From NCBI RefSeq assembly GCF_050948175.1, contig NW_027490108.1:1178001-1242000 (forward strand): a DNA stretch of 64,000 nucleotides. The letters run 5' to 3'. The stretch is from Xylocopa sonorina (lineage: Eukaryota; Arthropoda; Insecta; Hymenoptera; Apidae). The notes below the pieces were generated by a model. That model saw only the letters and a program-made list of their open reading frames with translations, was not told where the DNA came from and made no database searches. Of the stretch, positions 1 to 10,779 are shown in pieces. The first letter of the stretch is position 1, and each line of letters opens with the position of its first letter. Position numbers and translations under genes: made by a program.

Positions 1-1217
1 TTTCATGGTAAGATATAATATGATTTGCGAAGTGTTGTGTATTCCTCGTCTACACTTCATATGAATGTAAGTGCGACACTTCCTTGCTAGGAAATAGCAT
101 CTGCAGATGTCTAGGTATCGTAGCAATAGAGATCAAATGCTTCTAAAACGAGATATTGCATCTCAAATCTATGTTTAATGATAAGATATAATATTCATTG
201 CGAACTGTTATGCATTGCTCGTCTACGATTCAAATCAATGTAAATGCGACACTACCTTGCAAGGAAATAGCGTTTGCAGATGTCTACGTATAGTAGCAAT
301 AGAGTTCTTATGATTCTTAAAACGCGATATCGCATCTCATTTCTATGTTTCATGGTAAGATATAATATGATTTGCGAAGTGTCATGTATTCCTCGTCTAC
401 ACTTCAAATGAATGTAAATGCGACACTTCGTTGCTAGGAAATAGCGTCTGCAGATGTCTAGGTACCGAAGCAATAGAGTTCAAATGCTTCTTAAAACGAG
501 ATATTGCATCTCATACCTATGTTTCATGATAAGATATAATATGAATTGCGAAGTGTTATATATTCCTCGTCTACACTTCAAATGATTGTAAATGCGACAC
601 ATCCTTGCAAGGAAATAGCGTTTGCAGTTGTCTACGTATCGTAGCAATAGAGTTCTTATGATTCTTAAAACGCGATATCGCAACTCATTTCTATGTTTCA
701 CGGTAAGATATAATATGATTTGCGAAGTGTTATGTATTCCTCGTCTACACTTCAAATGAAGGTAAATGCGACACCTCCTTGCAAGGAAATAGGGTGTGCA
801 GATGTCTACGTATCCTAGCAATGCAGTTCTTTTGATTCTTAAAAACGCGATATCGATCTCAATTCTATGTTTCATGGTAAGATGTAATATGGTTTGCGAA
901 GTGATATGTATTCCTCGTCTACACTTCAAATGAATGTGAATGCGACACTTCCTCGCTAGGAAATAGCGTTTGCTGATGTCTACGTATCGTAGCAATAGTG
1001 TTCTTATGATTCTTACAACGCGATATCGCACCTCATTTCTATGTTTCATGGCAAGATATAATATAATTTGCGAAGTGTTATGTATTCCTCGTCTACACTT
1101 CAAATGAATGTAAATGCGACACTTCCTTGCAAAGAAATAGCGTTAGCAGATGTCTACGTATCGTAGCAATAGAGTTCTAATGCTTCTTAAAACGCGCTAT
1201 CGCATCTCATTTCCATG
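1..1217. repeat. 7-monomer block related to HOR-A
   Basis: Seven units from 1 to the recurrence of the same first unit at 1,218. The first unit has CATATGAATG, ATCTGCAG, and GATCAAATGCTTCTAAAAC with one base missing. The distance is 1,217 bp, i.e. 7 x 174 minus that base. The first two units match those of the following 8-mers. Units 3 and 4 match the 7th and later units of HOR-A. Unit 6 is the GATATCGATCTCAATTC marker junction, which the 8-mers lack. A closely related order recurs from 43,486. Confidence 0.85.
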
Positions 1218-1816
1218 TTTCATGGTAAGATATAATATGATTTGCGAAGTGTTGTGTATTCCTCGTCTACACTTCATATGAATGTAAGTGCGACACTTCC
1301 TTGCTAGGAAATAGCATCTGCAGATGTCTAGGTATCGTAGCAATAGAGATCAAATGCTTCTAAAACGAGATATTGCATCTCAAATCTATGTTTAATGATA
1401 AGATATAATATTCATTGCGAAGTGTTATGCATTGCTCGTCTACGATTCAAATCAATGTAAATGCGACACTACCTTGCAAGGAAATAGCGTTTGCAGATGT
1501 CTACGTATAGTAGCAATAGAGTTCTTATGATTCTTAAAACGCGATATCGCATCTCATTTCTATGTTTCATGGTAAGATATAAATGATTTGCGAAGTGTTA
1601 TGTATTCCTCGTCTACACTTAAAATGAATGTAAATGCGACACTTCCTTGCAAAGAAATAGCGTTTGCAGATGTCTAGGTATCGTAGCGATAGTGTTCTAA
1701 TGCTTCTTAAAACGCGATATCGCATCTCATTTCTATGTTTCATTCTAAGATATAATATGATTTGCGAAGTGTCATGTATTCCTCGTCTACACTTCAAATG
1801 AATGTAAATGCGACAC

Positions 1817-1830
1817 TTCCTTGCAAGGAA
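1817..1830. other. 14 bp perfect dyad TTCCTTGCAAGGAA in class A/E monomers
   Basis: The site equals its own reverse complement over 14 bases. It recurs in each monomer carrying CTTGCAAGG. In class B (CTTGCTAGG), class C (CTCGCTAGG) and class D (CTTGCAAAG) the centre is changed and the perfect symmetry lost. It could bind a symmetric protein dimer or extrude as a small hairpin; no function is shown. Confidence 0.8.
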
Positions 1831-1887
1831 ATAGCGTTTGCAAATGTCTACCTATCGTAGCAATAGGGTTCTAATGCTTCTTAAAAC

Positions 1888-1897
1888 GCGATATCGC
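1888..1897. other. 10 bp dyad GCGATATCGC, present in most monomers
   Basis: This self-complementary decamer contains an EcoRV-type GATATC core and lies ~58-70 bp downstream of the CCTTGCAAGG dyad in the unit. It is the most widely kept dyad in the array. Monomers with ACGAGATATTGCATCTC lose it but instead form a GAGAT/ATCTC inverted repeat around ATTGC. Monomers with GATATCGATCTC keep only the core. Confidence 0.8.
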
Positions 1898-2021
1898 ATC
1901 TCATTTCTATGTTTCATGGTAAGATATAATATGATTTGCGAAGTGTTATGTATTCCTCGTCTGCACTTCAAATGAATGTAAATGCGACACTTCCTTGCAA
2001 AGAAATAACGTTTGCAGATGT

Positions 2022-2034
2022 CTACGTATCGTAG
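2022..2034. other. Short inverted repeat CTACG-TAT-CGTAG
   Basis: A 5 bp stem with a 3-base loop, present in monomers that carry CTACGTATCGTAG. Class B (CTAGGTATCGTAG) and class E (CTACCTATCGTAG) each break one stem pair. Variants CTACGTATCCTAG and CTAGGTACCGAAG also break it. Confidence 0.7.
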
Positions 2035-2607
2035 CAATAGATTTCTAATGCTTCTTAAAACGCGATATCGCATCTCATTTCCATGTTTCATGGTAAGATA
2101 TAATATGATTTGCGAAGTGTCATGTATTCCTCGTCTACACTTCAAATGAATGTAAATGCGACACTTCGTTGCTAGGAAATAGCGTCTGCAGATGTCTAGG
2201 TACCGAAGCAATAGAGTTCAAATGCTTCTTAAAACGAGATATTGCATCTCATACCTATGTTTCATGATAAGATATAATATGAATTGCGAAGTGTTATATA
2301 TTCCTCGTCTACACTTCAAATGATTGTAAATGCGACACATCCTTGCAAGGAAATAGCGTTTGCAGTTGTCTACGTATCGTAGCAATAGAGTTCTTATGAT
2401 TCTTAAAACGCGATATCGCAACTCATTTCTATGTTTCATGGTAAGATATAATATGATTTGCGAAGTGTTATGTATTCCTCGTCTACACTTCAAATGAAGG
2501 TAAATACGACACCTCCTTGCAAGGAAATAGGGTGTGCAGATGTCTACGTATCCTAGCAATGCAGTTTTTATGATTCTTAAAACGCGATATCGCATCTCAT
2601 TTCTATG

Positions 2608-3997
2608 TTTCATGGTAAGATATAATATGATTTGCGAAGTGTTATGTATTCCTCATCTACACTTCATATGAATGTAAGTGCGACACTTCCTTGCTAGGAA
2701 ATAGCATCTGCAGATGTCTAGGTATCGTAGCAATAGAGATCAAATGCTTCTAAAACGAGATATTGCATCTCAAATCTATGTTTAATGATAAGATATAATA
2801 TTCATTGCGAAGTGTTATGCATTGCTCGTCTACGATTCAAATCAATGTAAATGCGACACTACCTTGCAAGGAAATAGCGTTTGCAGATGTCTACGTATAG
2901 TAGCAATAGAGTTCTTATGATTCTTAAAACGCGATATCGCATCTCATTTCTATGTTTCATGGTAAGATATAAATGATTTGCGAAGTGTTATGTATTCCTC
3001 GTCTACACTTCAAATGAATGTAAATGCGACACTTCCTTGCAAAGAAATAGCGTTTGCAGATGTCTAGGTATCGTAGCGATAGTGTTCTAATTCTTCTTAA
3101 AACGCGATATCGCATCTCATTTCTATGTTTCATTCTAAGATATAATATGATTTGCGAAGTGTCATGTATTCCTCGTCTACACTTCAAATGAATGTAAATG
3201 CGACACTTCCTTGCAAGGAAATAGCGTTTGCAAATGTCTACCTATCGTAGCAATAGGGTTCTAATGCTTCTTAAAACGCGATATCGCATCTCATTTCTAT
3301 GTTTCATGGTAAGATATAATATGATTTGCGAAGTGTTATGTATTCCTCGTCTGCACTTCAAATGAATGTAAATGCTACACTTCCTTGCAAAGAAATAACG
3401 TTTGCAGATGTCTACGTATCGTAGCAATAGATTTCTAATGCTTCTTAAAACGCGATATCGCATCTCATTTCCATGTTTCATGGTAAGATATAATATGATT
3501 TGCGAAGTGTCATGTATTCCTCGTCTACACTTCAAATGAATGTAAATGCGACACTTCGTTGCTAGGAAATAGCGTCTGCAGATGTCTAGGTACCGAAGCA
3601 ATAGAGTTCAAATGCTTCTTAAAACGAGATATTGCATCTCATACCTATGTTTCATGATAAGGTATAATATGAATTGCGAAGTGTTATATATTCCTCGTCT
3701 ACACTTCAAATGATTGTGAATGCGACACATCCTTGCAAGGAAATAGCGTTTGCAGTTGTCTACGTATCGTAGCAATAGAGTTCTTATGATTCTTAAAACG
3801 CGATATCGCAACTCATTTCTATGTTTCATGGTAAGATATAATATGATTTGCGAAGTGTTATGTATTCCTCGTCTACACTTCAAATGAAGGTAAATGCGAC
3901 ACCTCCTTGCAAGGAAATAGGGTGTGCAGATGTCTACGTATCCTAGCAATGCAGTTTTTATGATTCTTAAAACGCGATATCGCATCTCATTTCTATG
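2608..3997. repeat. HOR-A copy 2 (1,390 bp)
   Basis: Nearly identical to copy 1. It shares with copies 3 and 4, but not copy 1, AATTCTTCTTAAAAC near 3,090 (copy 1 has AATGCTTC) and AAGGTATAATATG near 3,660 (copy 1 has AAGATATAATATG). Confidence 0.95.
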
Positions 3998-5387
3998 TTT
4001 CATGGTAAGATATAATATGATTTGCGAAGTGTTATGTATTCCTCATCTACACTTCATATGAATGTAAGTGCGACGCTTCCTTGCTAGGAAATAGTATCTG
4101 CAGATGTCTAGGTATCGTAGCAATAGAGATCAAATGCTTCTAAAACGAGATATTGCATCTCAAATCTATGTTTAATGATAAGATATAATATTCATTGCGA
4201 AGTGTTATGCATTGCTCGTCTACGATTCAAATCAATGTAAATGCGACACTACCTTGCAAGGAAATAGCGTTTGCAGATGTCTACGTATAGTAGCAATAGA
4301 GTTCTTATGATTCTTAAAACGCGATATCGCATCTCATTTCTATGTTTCATGGTAAGATATAAATGATTTGCGAAGTGTTATGTATTCCTCGTCTACACTT
4401 CAAATGAATGTAAATGCGACACTTCCTTGCAAAGAAATAGCGTTTGCAGATGTCTAGGTATCGTAGCGATAGTGTTCTAATTCTTCTTAAAACGCGATAT
4501 CGCATCTCATTTCTATGTTTCATTCTAAGATATAATATGATTTGCGAAGTGTCATGTATTCCTCGTCTACACTTCAAATGAATGTAAATGCGACACTTCC
4601 TTGCAAGGAAATAGCGTTTGCAAATGTCTACCTATCGTAGCAATAGGGTTCTAATGCTTCTTAAAACGCGATATCGCATCTCATTTCTATGTTTCATGGT
4701 AAGATATAATATGATTTGCGAAGTGTTATGTATTCCTCGTCTGCACTTCAAATGAATGTAAATGCGACACTTCCTTGCAAAGAAATAACGTTTGCAGATG
4801 TCTAAGTATCGTAGCAATAGATTTCTAATGCTTCTTAAAACGCGATATCGCATCTCATTTCCATGTTTCATGGTAAGATATAATATGATTTGCGAAGTGT
4901 CATGTATTCCTCGTCTACACTTCAAATGAATGTAAATGCGACACTTCGTTGCTAGGAAATAGCGTCTGCAGATGTCTAGGTACCGAAGCAATAGAGTTCA
5001 AGTGCTTCTTAAAACGAGATATTGCATCTCATACCTATGTTTCATGATAAGGTATAATATGAATTGCGAAGTGTTATATATTCCTCGTCTACACTTCAAA
5101 TGATTGTAAATGCGACACATCCTTGCAAGGAAATAGCGTTTGCAGTTGTCCACGTATCGTAGCAATAGAGTTCTTATGATTCTTAAAACGCGATATCGCA
5201 ACTCATTTCTATGTTTCATGGTAAGATATAATATGATTTGCGAAGTGTTATGTATTCCTCGTCTACACTTCAAATGAAGGTAAATGCGACACCTCCTTGC
5301 AAGGAAATAGGGTGTGCAGATGTCTACGTATCCTAGCAATGCAGTTTTTATGATTCTTAAAACGCGATATCGCATCTCATTTCTATG
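3998..5387. repeat. HOR-A copy 3 (1,390 bp)
   Basis: Carries the variants shared by copies 2-4 and also variants shared only with copy 4: CGACGCTTCC at 4,071 (5,461 in copy 4), ATAGTATCTGCAG just after it, and GTTGTCCACGTATC near 5,147 (6,537 in copy 4). Confidence 0.95.
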
Positions 5388-6777
5388 TTTCATGGTAAGA
5401 TATAATATGATTTGCGAAGTGTTATGTATTCCTCATCTACACTTCATATGAATGTAAGTGCGACGCTTCCTTGCTAGGAAATAGTATCTGCAGATGTCTA
5501 GGTATCGTAGCAATAGAGATCAAATGCTTCTAAAACGAGATATTGCATCTCAAATCTATGTTTAATGATAAGATATAATATTCATTGCGAAGTGTTATGC
5601 ATTGCTCGTCTACGATTCAAATCAATGTAAATGCGACACTACCTTGCAAGGAAATAGCGTTTGCAGATGTCTACGTATAGTAGCAATAGAGTTCTTATGA
5701 TTCTTAAAACGCGATATCGCATCTCATTTCTATGTTTCATGGTAAGATATAAATGATTTGCGAAGTGTTATGTATTCCTCGTCTACACTTCAAATGAATG
5801 TAAATGCGACACTTCCTTGCAAAGAAATAGCGTTTGCAGATGTCTAGGTATCGTAGCGATAGTGTTCTAATTCTTCTTAAAACGCGATATCGCATCTCAT
5901 TTCTATGTTTCATTCTAAGATATAATATGATTTGCGAAGTGTCATGTATTCCTCGTCTACACTTCAAATGAATGTAAATGCGACACTTCCTTGCAAGGAA
6001 ATAGCGTTTGCAAATGTCTACCTATCGTAGCAATAGGGTTCTAATGCTTCTTAAAACGCGATATCGCATCTCATTTCTATGTTTCATGGTAAGATATAAT
6101 ATGATTTGCGAAGTGTTATGTATTCCTCGTCTGCACTTCAAATGAATGTAAATGCGACACTTCCTTGCAAAGAAATAACGTTTGCAGATGTCTACGTATC
6201 GTAGCAATAGATTTCTAATGCTTCTTAAAACGCGATATCGCATCTCATTTCCATGTTTCGTGGTAAGATATAATATGATTTGCGAAGTGTCATGTATTCC
6301 TCGTCTACACTTCAAATGAACGTAAATGCGACACTTCGTTGCTAGGAAATAGCGTCTGCAGATGTCTAGGTACCGAAGCAATAGAGTTCAAATGCTTCTT
6401 AAAACGAGATATTGCATCTCATACCTATGTTTCATGATAAGGTATAATATGAATTGCGAAGTGTTATATATTCCTCGTCTACACTTCAAATGATAGTAAA
6501 TGCGACACATCCTTGCAAGGAAATAGCGTTTGCAGTTGTCCACGTATCGTAGCAATAGAGTTCTTATGATTCTTAAAACGCGATATCGCAACTCATTTCT
6601 ATGTTTCATGGTAAGATATAATATGATTTGCGAAGTGTTATGTATTCCTCGTCTACACTTCAAATGAAGGTAAATGCGACACCTCCTTGCAAGGAAATAG
6701 GGTGTGCAGATGTCTACGTATCCTAGCAATGCAGTTTTTATGATTCTTAAAACGCGATAAGGCATCTCATTTCTATG
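5388..6777. repeat. HOR-A copy 4 (1,390 bp), end of the tandem run
   Basis: Shares the copy 3-specific variants. Its last unit has a private change (GCGATAAGGCATC near 6,758). After 6,778 the next unit starts the same way (CCTCATCTACACTTC) but continues with AAATGAATGTAAATGCGACACATCC instead of CATATGAATGTAAG, so the run ends within that unit at about 6,837. Confidence 0.95.
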
Positions 6778-8691
6778 TTTCATGGTAAGATATAATATGA
6801 TTTGCGAAGTGTTATGTATTCCTCATCTACACTTCAAATGAATGTAAATGCGACACATCCTTGCTAGGAAATAGCGTCTGCAGATGTCTAGGTATCGTAG
6901 CAATAGTGTTCTAATGCTTCTTAAAAGGCGATATCGCATCTTATTTCCATGTTTCATGGTAAGATATAATATGATTTGCGAAGTGTTATGTATTCCTCGT
7001 CTACACTTCAAATGATTGTAAATGCGACACTTCCTAGCAAGGAAATAGCGTTTGCATATGTCTACGTATCGTAGCAATAGTGCTCTAATGCTTCTTAAAA
7101 CGCGATATCGCACCTTATTTCCATGTTTCATGGTAAGATATAATATGATTTGCGAAGTGTTATGTATTCATCGTCTACACTTCATATAAATGTAAATGCG
7201 ACACTTCCTTGCTAGGAAATAGCGTCTGCAGATGTCTAGGTATCGTAGCGATAGAGTTCTAATGCTTCTTAAAGCGCGACATCGCACCTCATTTCTATGT
7301 TTCATGGTAAGATATAATATGATTTGCGAAGTGTTATGTATTCCACGTCTACACATCAAATGAATGTAAATGCGACACTTCCTTGCAAAGAAATAGCGTT
7401 AGCAGATGTCTACGTATCGTAGCAATAGAGTTCTAATGCTTCTTAAAACGCGATATCGCACCTCATTTCCATGTTTCATGGTAAGATATAATATGATTTG
7501 CGAAGTTTTATGTACTCCTCGTCTGCACTTCAAATGAATGTAAATGCGACACTTCCTTGAAAGGAAATAGCGTCTGCAGATGTCTAGGTATCGTAGCGAT
7601 AGAGTTCTAATGCTTCTTAAAACGCGATATCGCATCTCATTTTTATGTTTCATGGTAAGATATAATATGATTTGCGAAGTGTTATGTATTCCTCGTCTAC
7701 ACTTCATATGAATGTAAATGCGACACTTCCTTGCAAGGAAATAGCGTTTGCATATGTCTACCTATCGTAGAAATAGAGTTCTAATGCTTCTCAAAACGCG
7801 ATATCGCATCTCATTTCTATGTTTCATGGTAAGATATAATATGATTTGCGAAGTGTTATGTATTCCTCGTCTACACTTCAAATGAATGTAAATGCGAACT
7901 TTCCTTGCTAGGAAATAGCGTCTGCAGATGTCTAGGTATCGTAGCGATAGAGTTCTAATGCTTCTTAAAACGCGATATCGCATCTCATTTCTATGTTTCA
8001 TGGTAAGATATAATATGATTTGCGAAGTGTTATGTATTCCTCGTCTACACTTCATATAAATGTAAATGCGACACTTCCTTGCTAGGAAATAGCGTCTGCA
8101 GATGTCTAGGTATCGTAGCGATAGAGTTCTAATGCTTCTTAAAGCGCGACATCGCACCTCATTTCTATGTTTCATGGTAAGATATAATATGATTTGCGAA
8201 GTGTTATGTATTCCACGTCTACACTTCAAATGAATGTAAATGCGACACTTCCTTGCAAAGAAATAGCGTTAGCAGATGTCTACGTATCGTAGCATTAGAG
8301 TTCTAATGCTTCTTAAAACGCGATATCGCACCTCATTTCCATGTTTCATGGTAAGATATAATATGATTTGCGAAGTTTTATGTACTCCTCGTCTACACTT
8401 CAAATGAATGTAAATGCGACACTTCCTCGCTAGGAAATAGCGTTTGCAGATGTCTACGTATCGTAGCAATAGTGTTCTTATGATTCTTACAACGCGATAT
8501 CGTATCTCATTTCTATGTTTCATGGTAAGATATAATATGATATGCGAAGTGTTATGTATTCCTCGTCTACACTTCAAATGAATGTAAATGCGACACTTCC
8601 TTGCTAGGAAATAGCGTCTGCAGATGTCTAGGTATCGTAGCAATAGAGTTCTAATGCTTCTTAAAACGCGATATCGCATCTCATTTCTATG
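6778..8691. repeat. Irregular monomer stretch with 5-mer (870 bp) duplication
   Basis: About eleven units between HOR-A and HOR-B. The rare string TTCATATAAATG occurs at 7,181 and 8,051, exactly 870 bp (5 x 174) apart. It is followed in both by the same AAAGCGCGACATCGCACC and ATTCCACGTC variants. A related AAAGCGCGAC unit recurs at 9,185, 1,044 bp (6 units) after 8,141. Units with TTACAACGCGATATCGTATC and ATGATATGCGAAG near 8,480-8,550 are the same kind as one inside HOR-B. Confidence 0.85.
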
Positions 8692-10779
8692 TTTCATGGT
8701 AAGATATAATATAATTTGCGAAGTGTTATGTATTCCTCGTCTACCCTTCAAATGAATGTGAATGCGACACTTCCTTGCAAGGAAATAGCGTTTGCAGATG
8801 TCTACGTATCGAAGCAATAGAGTTCAAATGCTTCTTAAAACGAGATATTGCATCTCATATCTATGTTTCATGATAAGATAAAATATTCATTGCGAAGTGT
8901 TATGCATTCCTCGTCTACGATTCAAATGAAAGTAAATGCGAGACTTCCTTGCAAGGAAATAACGACTGCAGATGTCTACGTATCGTAGCAATAGAGTTCA
9001 TGTGATTCTTAAACCGCGATATCACATCTCATTTCTATTTTTCATGGTAAGATATAAAATGATTTGCGAAGTGTTGTGTATTCCTCGTCTACACTTCAAA
9101 TGAATGTGAATGCGATACTTCCTCGCTAGGAAATAGCGTTTGCAGATGTCTACGTATCGTAGCAATAGCTTTCTAATGCTTCTTAAAGCGCGACATCGCA
9201 CCTCATTTCTATGTTTCATGGTAAGATATAATATGATTTGCGAAGTGTTATGTATTCCACGTCTACACTTCAAATGAATGTAAATGCGACACTTCCTTGC
9301 AAAGAAATAGCGTTAGCAGATGTCTACGTATCGTAGCATTAGAGTTCTAATGCTTCTTAAAACGCGATATCGCACCTCATTTCCATGTTTCATGGTAAGA
9401 TATAATATGATTTGCGAAGTTTTATGTACTCCTCGTCTACACTTCAAATGAATGTAAATGCGACACTTCCTTGCAAAGAAATAGCGTTAGCAGATGTCTA
9501 CGTATCGTAGCAATAGAGTTCTAATGCTTCTTAGAACGCGATATCGCAACTCATTTCTATGTTTCATGGTAAGATATAATATGATTTGCGAAGTGTTATG
9601 TATTCCACGTCTACACTTCAAATGAATGTGAATGCGACACTTCCTCGCTAGGAAATAGCGTCTGCAGATGTCTAGGTATCGTAGCAATAGAGTTCTAATG
9701 CTTCTTAAAACGCGATATCGCACCTCATTTCCATGCTTCATGGTAAGATATAATCTGATTTGCGAAGTTTTATGTACTCCTCGTCTACACATCAAATGAA
9801 TGTAAATGCGACACTTCCTTGAAAGGAAATAGCGTCTGCAGATGTCTAGGTATCGTAGCGATAGAGTTCTATTGCTTCTCAAAACACAATATCGCATCTC
9901 ATTTCTATGTTTCATGGTAAGATATAATATGATTTGCGAAGTGTAATGTATTCCTCGTCTACACCTGACATGAATGTAAATGCGACACTTCCTTGCTAGG
10001 AAATAGCGTTTGCAGATGTCTACGTATCGTAGCAATAGAGTTAATATGATTCTTAAAACGCGATATCGCATCTCATTTCTATGGTTCATGGTAAGATATA
10101 ATACGATTTGCGAAGTGTTATGTATTCCTCGTCTATACTTCAAATGAATGTAAATGCGACACTTCCTTGCTAGGAAATAGCGTTTGCAGATGTCTACCTA
10201 TCGTAGCAATAGAATTCTAATGCTTCTTAAAACGCGATATCGCATCTCATTTCTATGTTTCATGGTAAGATATAATATGATTTGCGAAGTGTTATGTATT
10301 CCTCGTCTGCACTTCAAATGAATGTAAATGCGACACTTCCTTGCAAGGAAATAGCGTTTGCAGATGTCTACGTATCGAAGCAATAGTGTTCAAATGCTTC
10401 TTAAAACGAGATATTGCATCTCATATCTATGTTTCATGATAAGATATAATATTCATGGCGAAGTGTTATGCATTCCTCGTCTACGATTCAAATGAATGTA
10501 AATGCGACACTTCCTTGCAAGGAAATAGCGTTTGCAGATGTCTACGTATCGTAGCAATAGAGTTCTTATGATTCTTAAAACGCGATATCGCATCTCATTT
10601 CTATGGTTCATGGTAGGATATAATACGATTTGCGAAGTGTTATGTATTCCTCGTCTATACTTCAAATGAATGTAAATGCGACACTTCCTTGCTAGGAAAT
10701 AGCGTTTGCAGATGTCTACCTATCGTAGCAATAGAATTCTAATGCTTCTTAAAACGCGATATCGCATCTCATTTCTATG
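8692..10779. repeat. HOR-B copy 1 (12 of 13 monomers, 2,088 bp)
   Basis: Starts with the ATAATATAATTTGCG/CTACCCTTC unit, which returns at 10,780, 13,042 and 15,304. Compared with copies 2-4, it lacks exactly one 174 bp unit, the one with TTACAACGCGATATCGTATC that is present at about 11,750-11,920. The junction falls near 9,655-9,670, where GCGTTTGCAG of the missing unit is replaced by GCGTCTGCAG of the next. Confidence 0.93.

Larger units (their letters stand above)
1738..1911 (+). repeat. Example monomer, class E (CTACCTATC variant)
   Basis: One full unit, shown as a reference. Units fall into recurring classes by linked variants. Class A has CTTGCAAGG, TTTGCAG, CTACGTATC. Class B has CTTGCTAGG, TCTGCAG, CTAGGTATC, usually with TTCTAATGC. 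Class C has GTGAATGCGA, CTCGCTAGG, TTTGC(A/T)G, CTACGTATC. Class D has CTTGCAAAG, often with TTAGCAG. Class E, as here, has TTTGCAAATG or TTTGCATATG followed by CTACCTATC. The order of classes defines the higher-order repeats. Exceptions and mosaics exist, which points to exchange within units. Confidence 0.85.
1218..2607. repeat. HOR-A copy 1 (8-mer, 1,390 bp)
   Basis: Eight units in fixed order: a CATATG/ATCTGCAG unit of 173 bp, a unit with CTACGTATAGTAG, a 173 bp unit with GATATAAATGATTT, a TTTCATTCTAAG unit, a CTACCTATC unit, a GAAATAACG unit, a CTAGGTACCGAAG unit, and a unit with GGTGTGCAG and ATCCTAG. The two single-base losses account for 1,390 rather than 1,392. This copy starts with GTTGTGTATTCCTCG, where copies 2-4 have GTTATGTATTCCTCATC. 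Confidence 0.95.

Noticed and set aside
1..174. Smaller sub-period (58 or 87 bp) within the monomer
   Set aside because: Comparing halves and thirds of the common unit by eye shows no convincing internal similarity.
1..200. TATA-like or -10-like GATATAAT as a promoter
   Set aside because: It is part of the AT-rich start of every monomer, with no associated unique gene or initiator.
8420..8440. CENP-B box-like sequence (NTTCGNNNNANNCGGGN)
   Set aside because: Partial resemblance such as CTTCGTTGCTAGG in some units, or CTTCGCAAATC on the minus strand, lacks the required downstream CGGG and the central A. No full box was seen.
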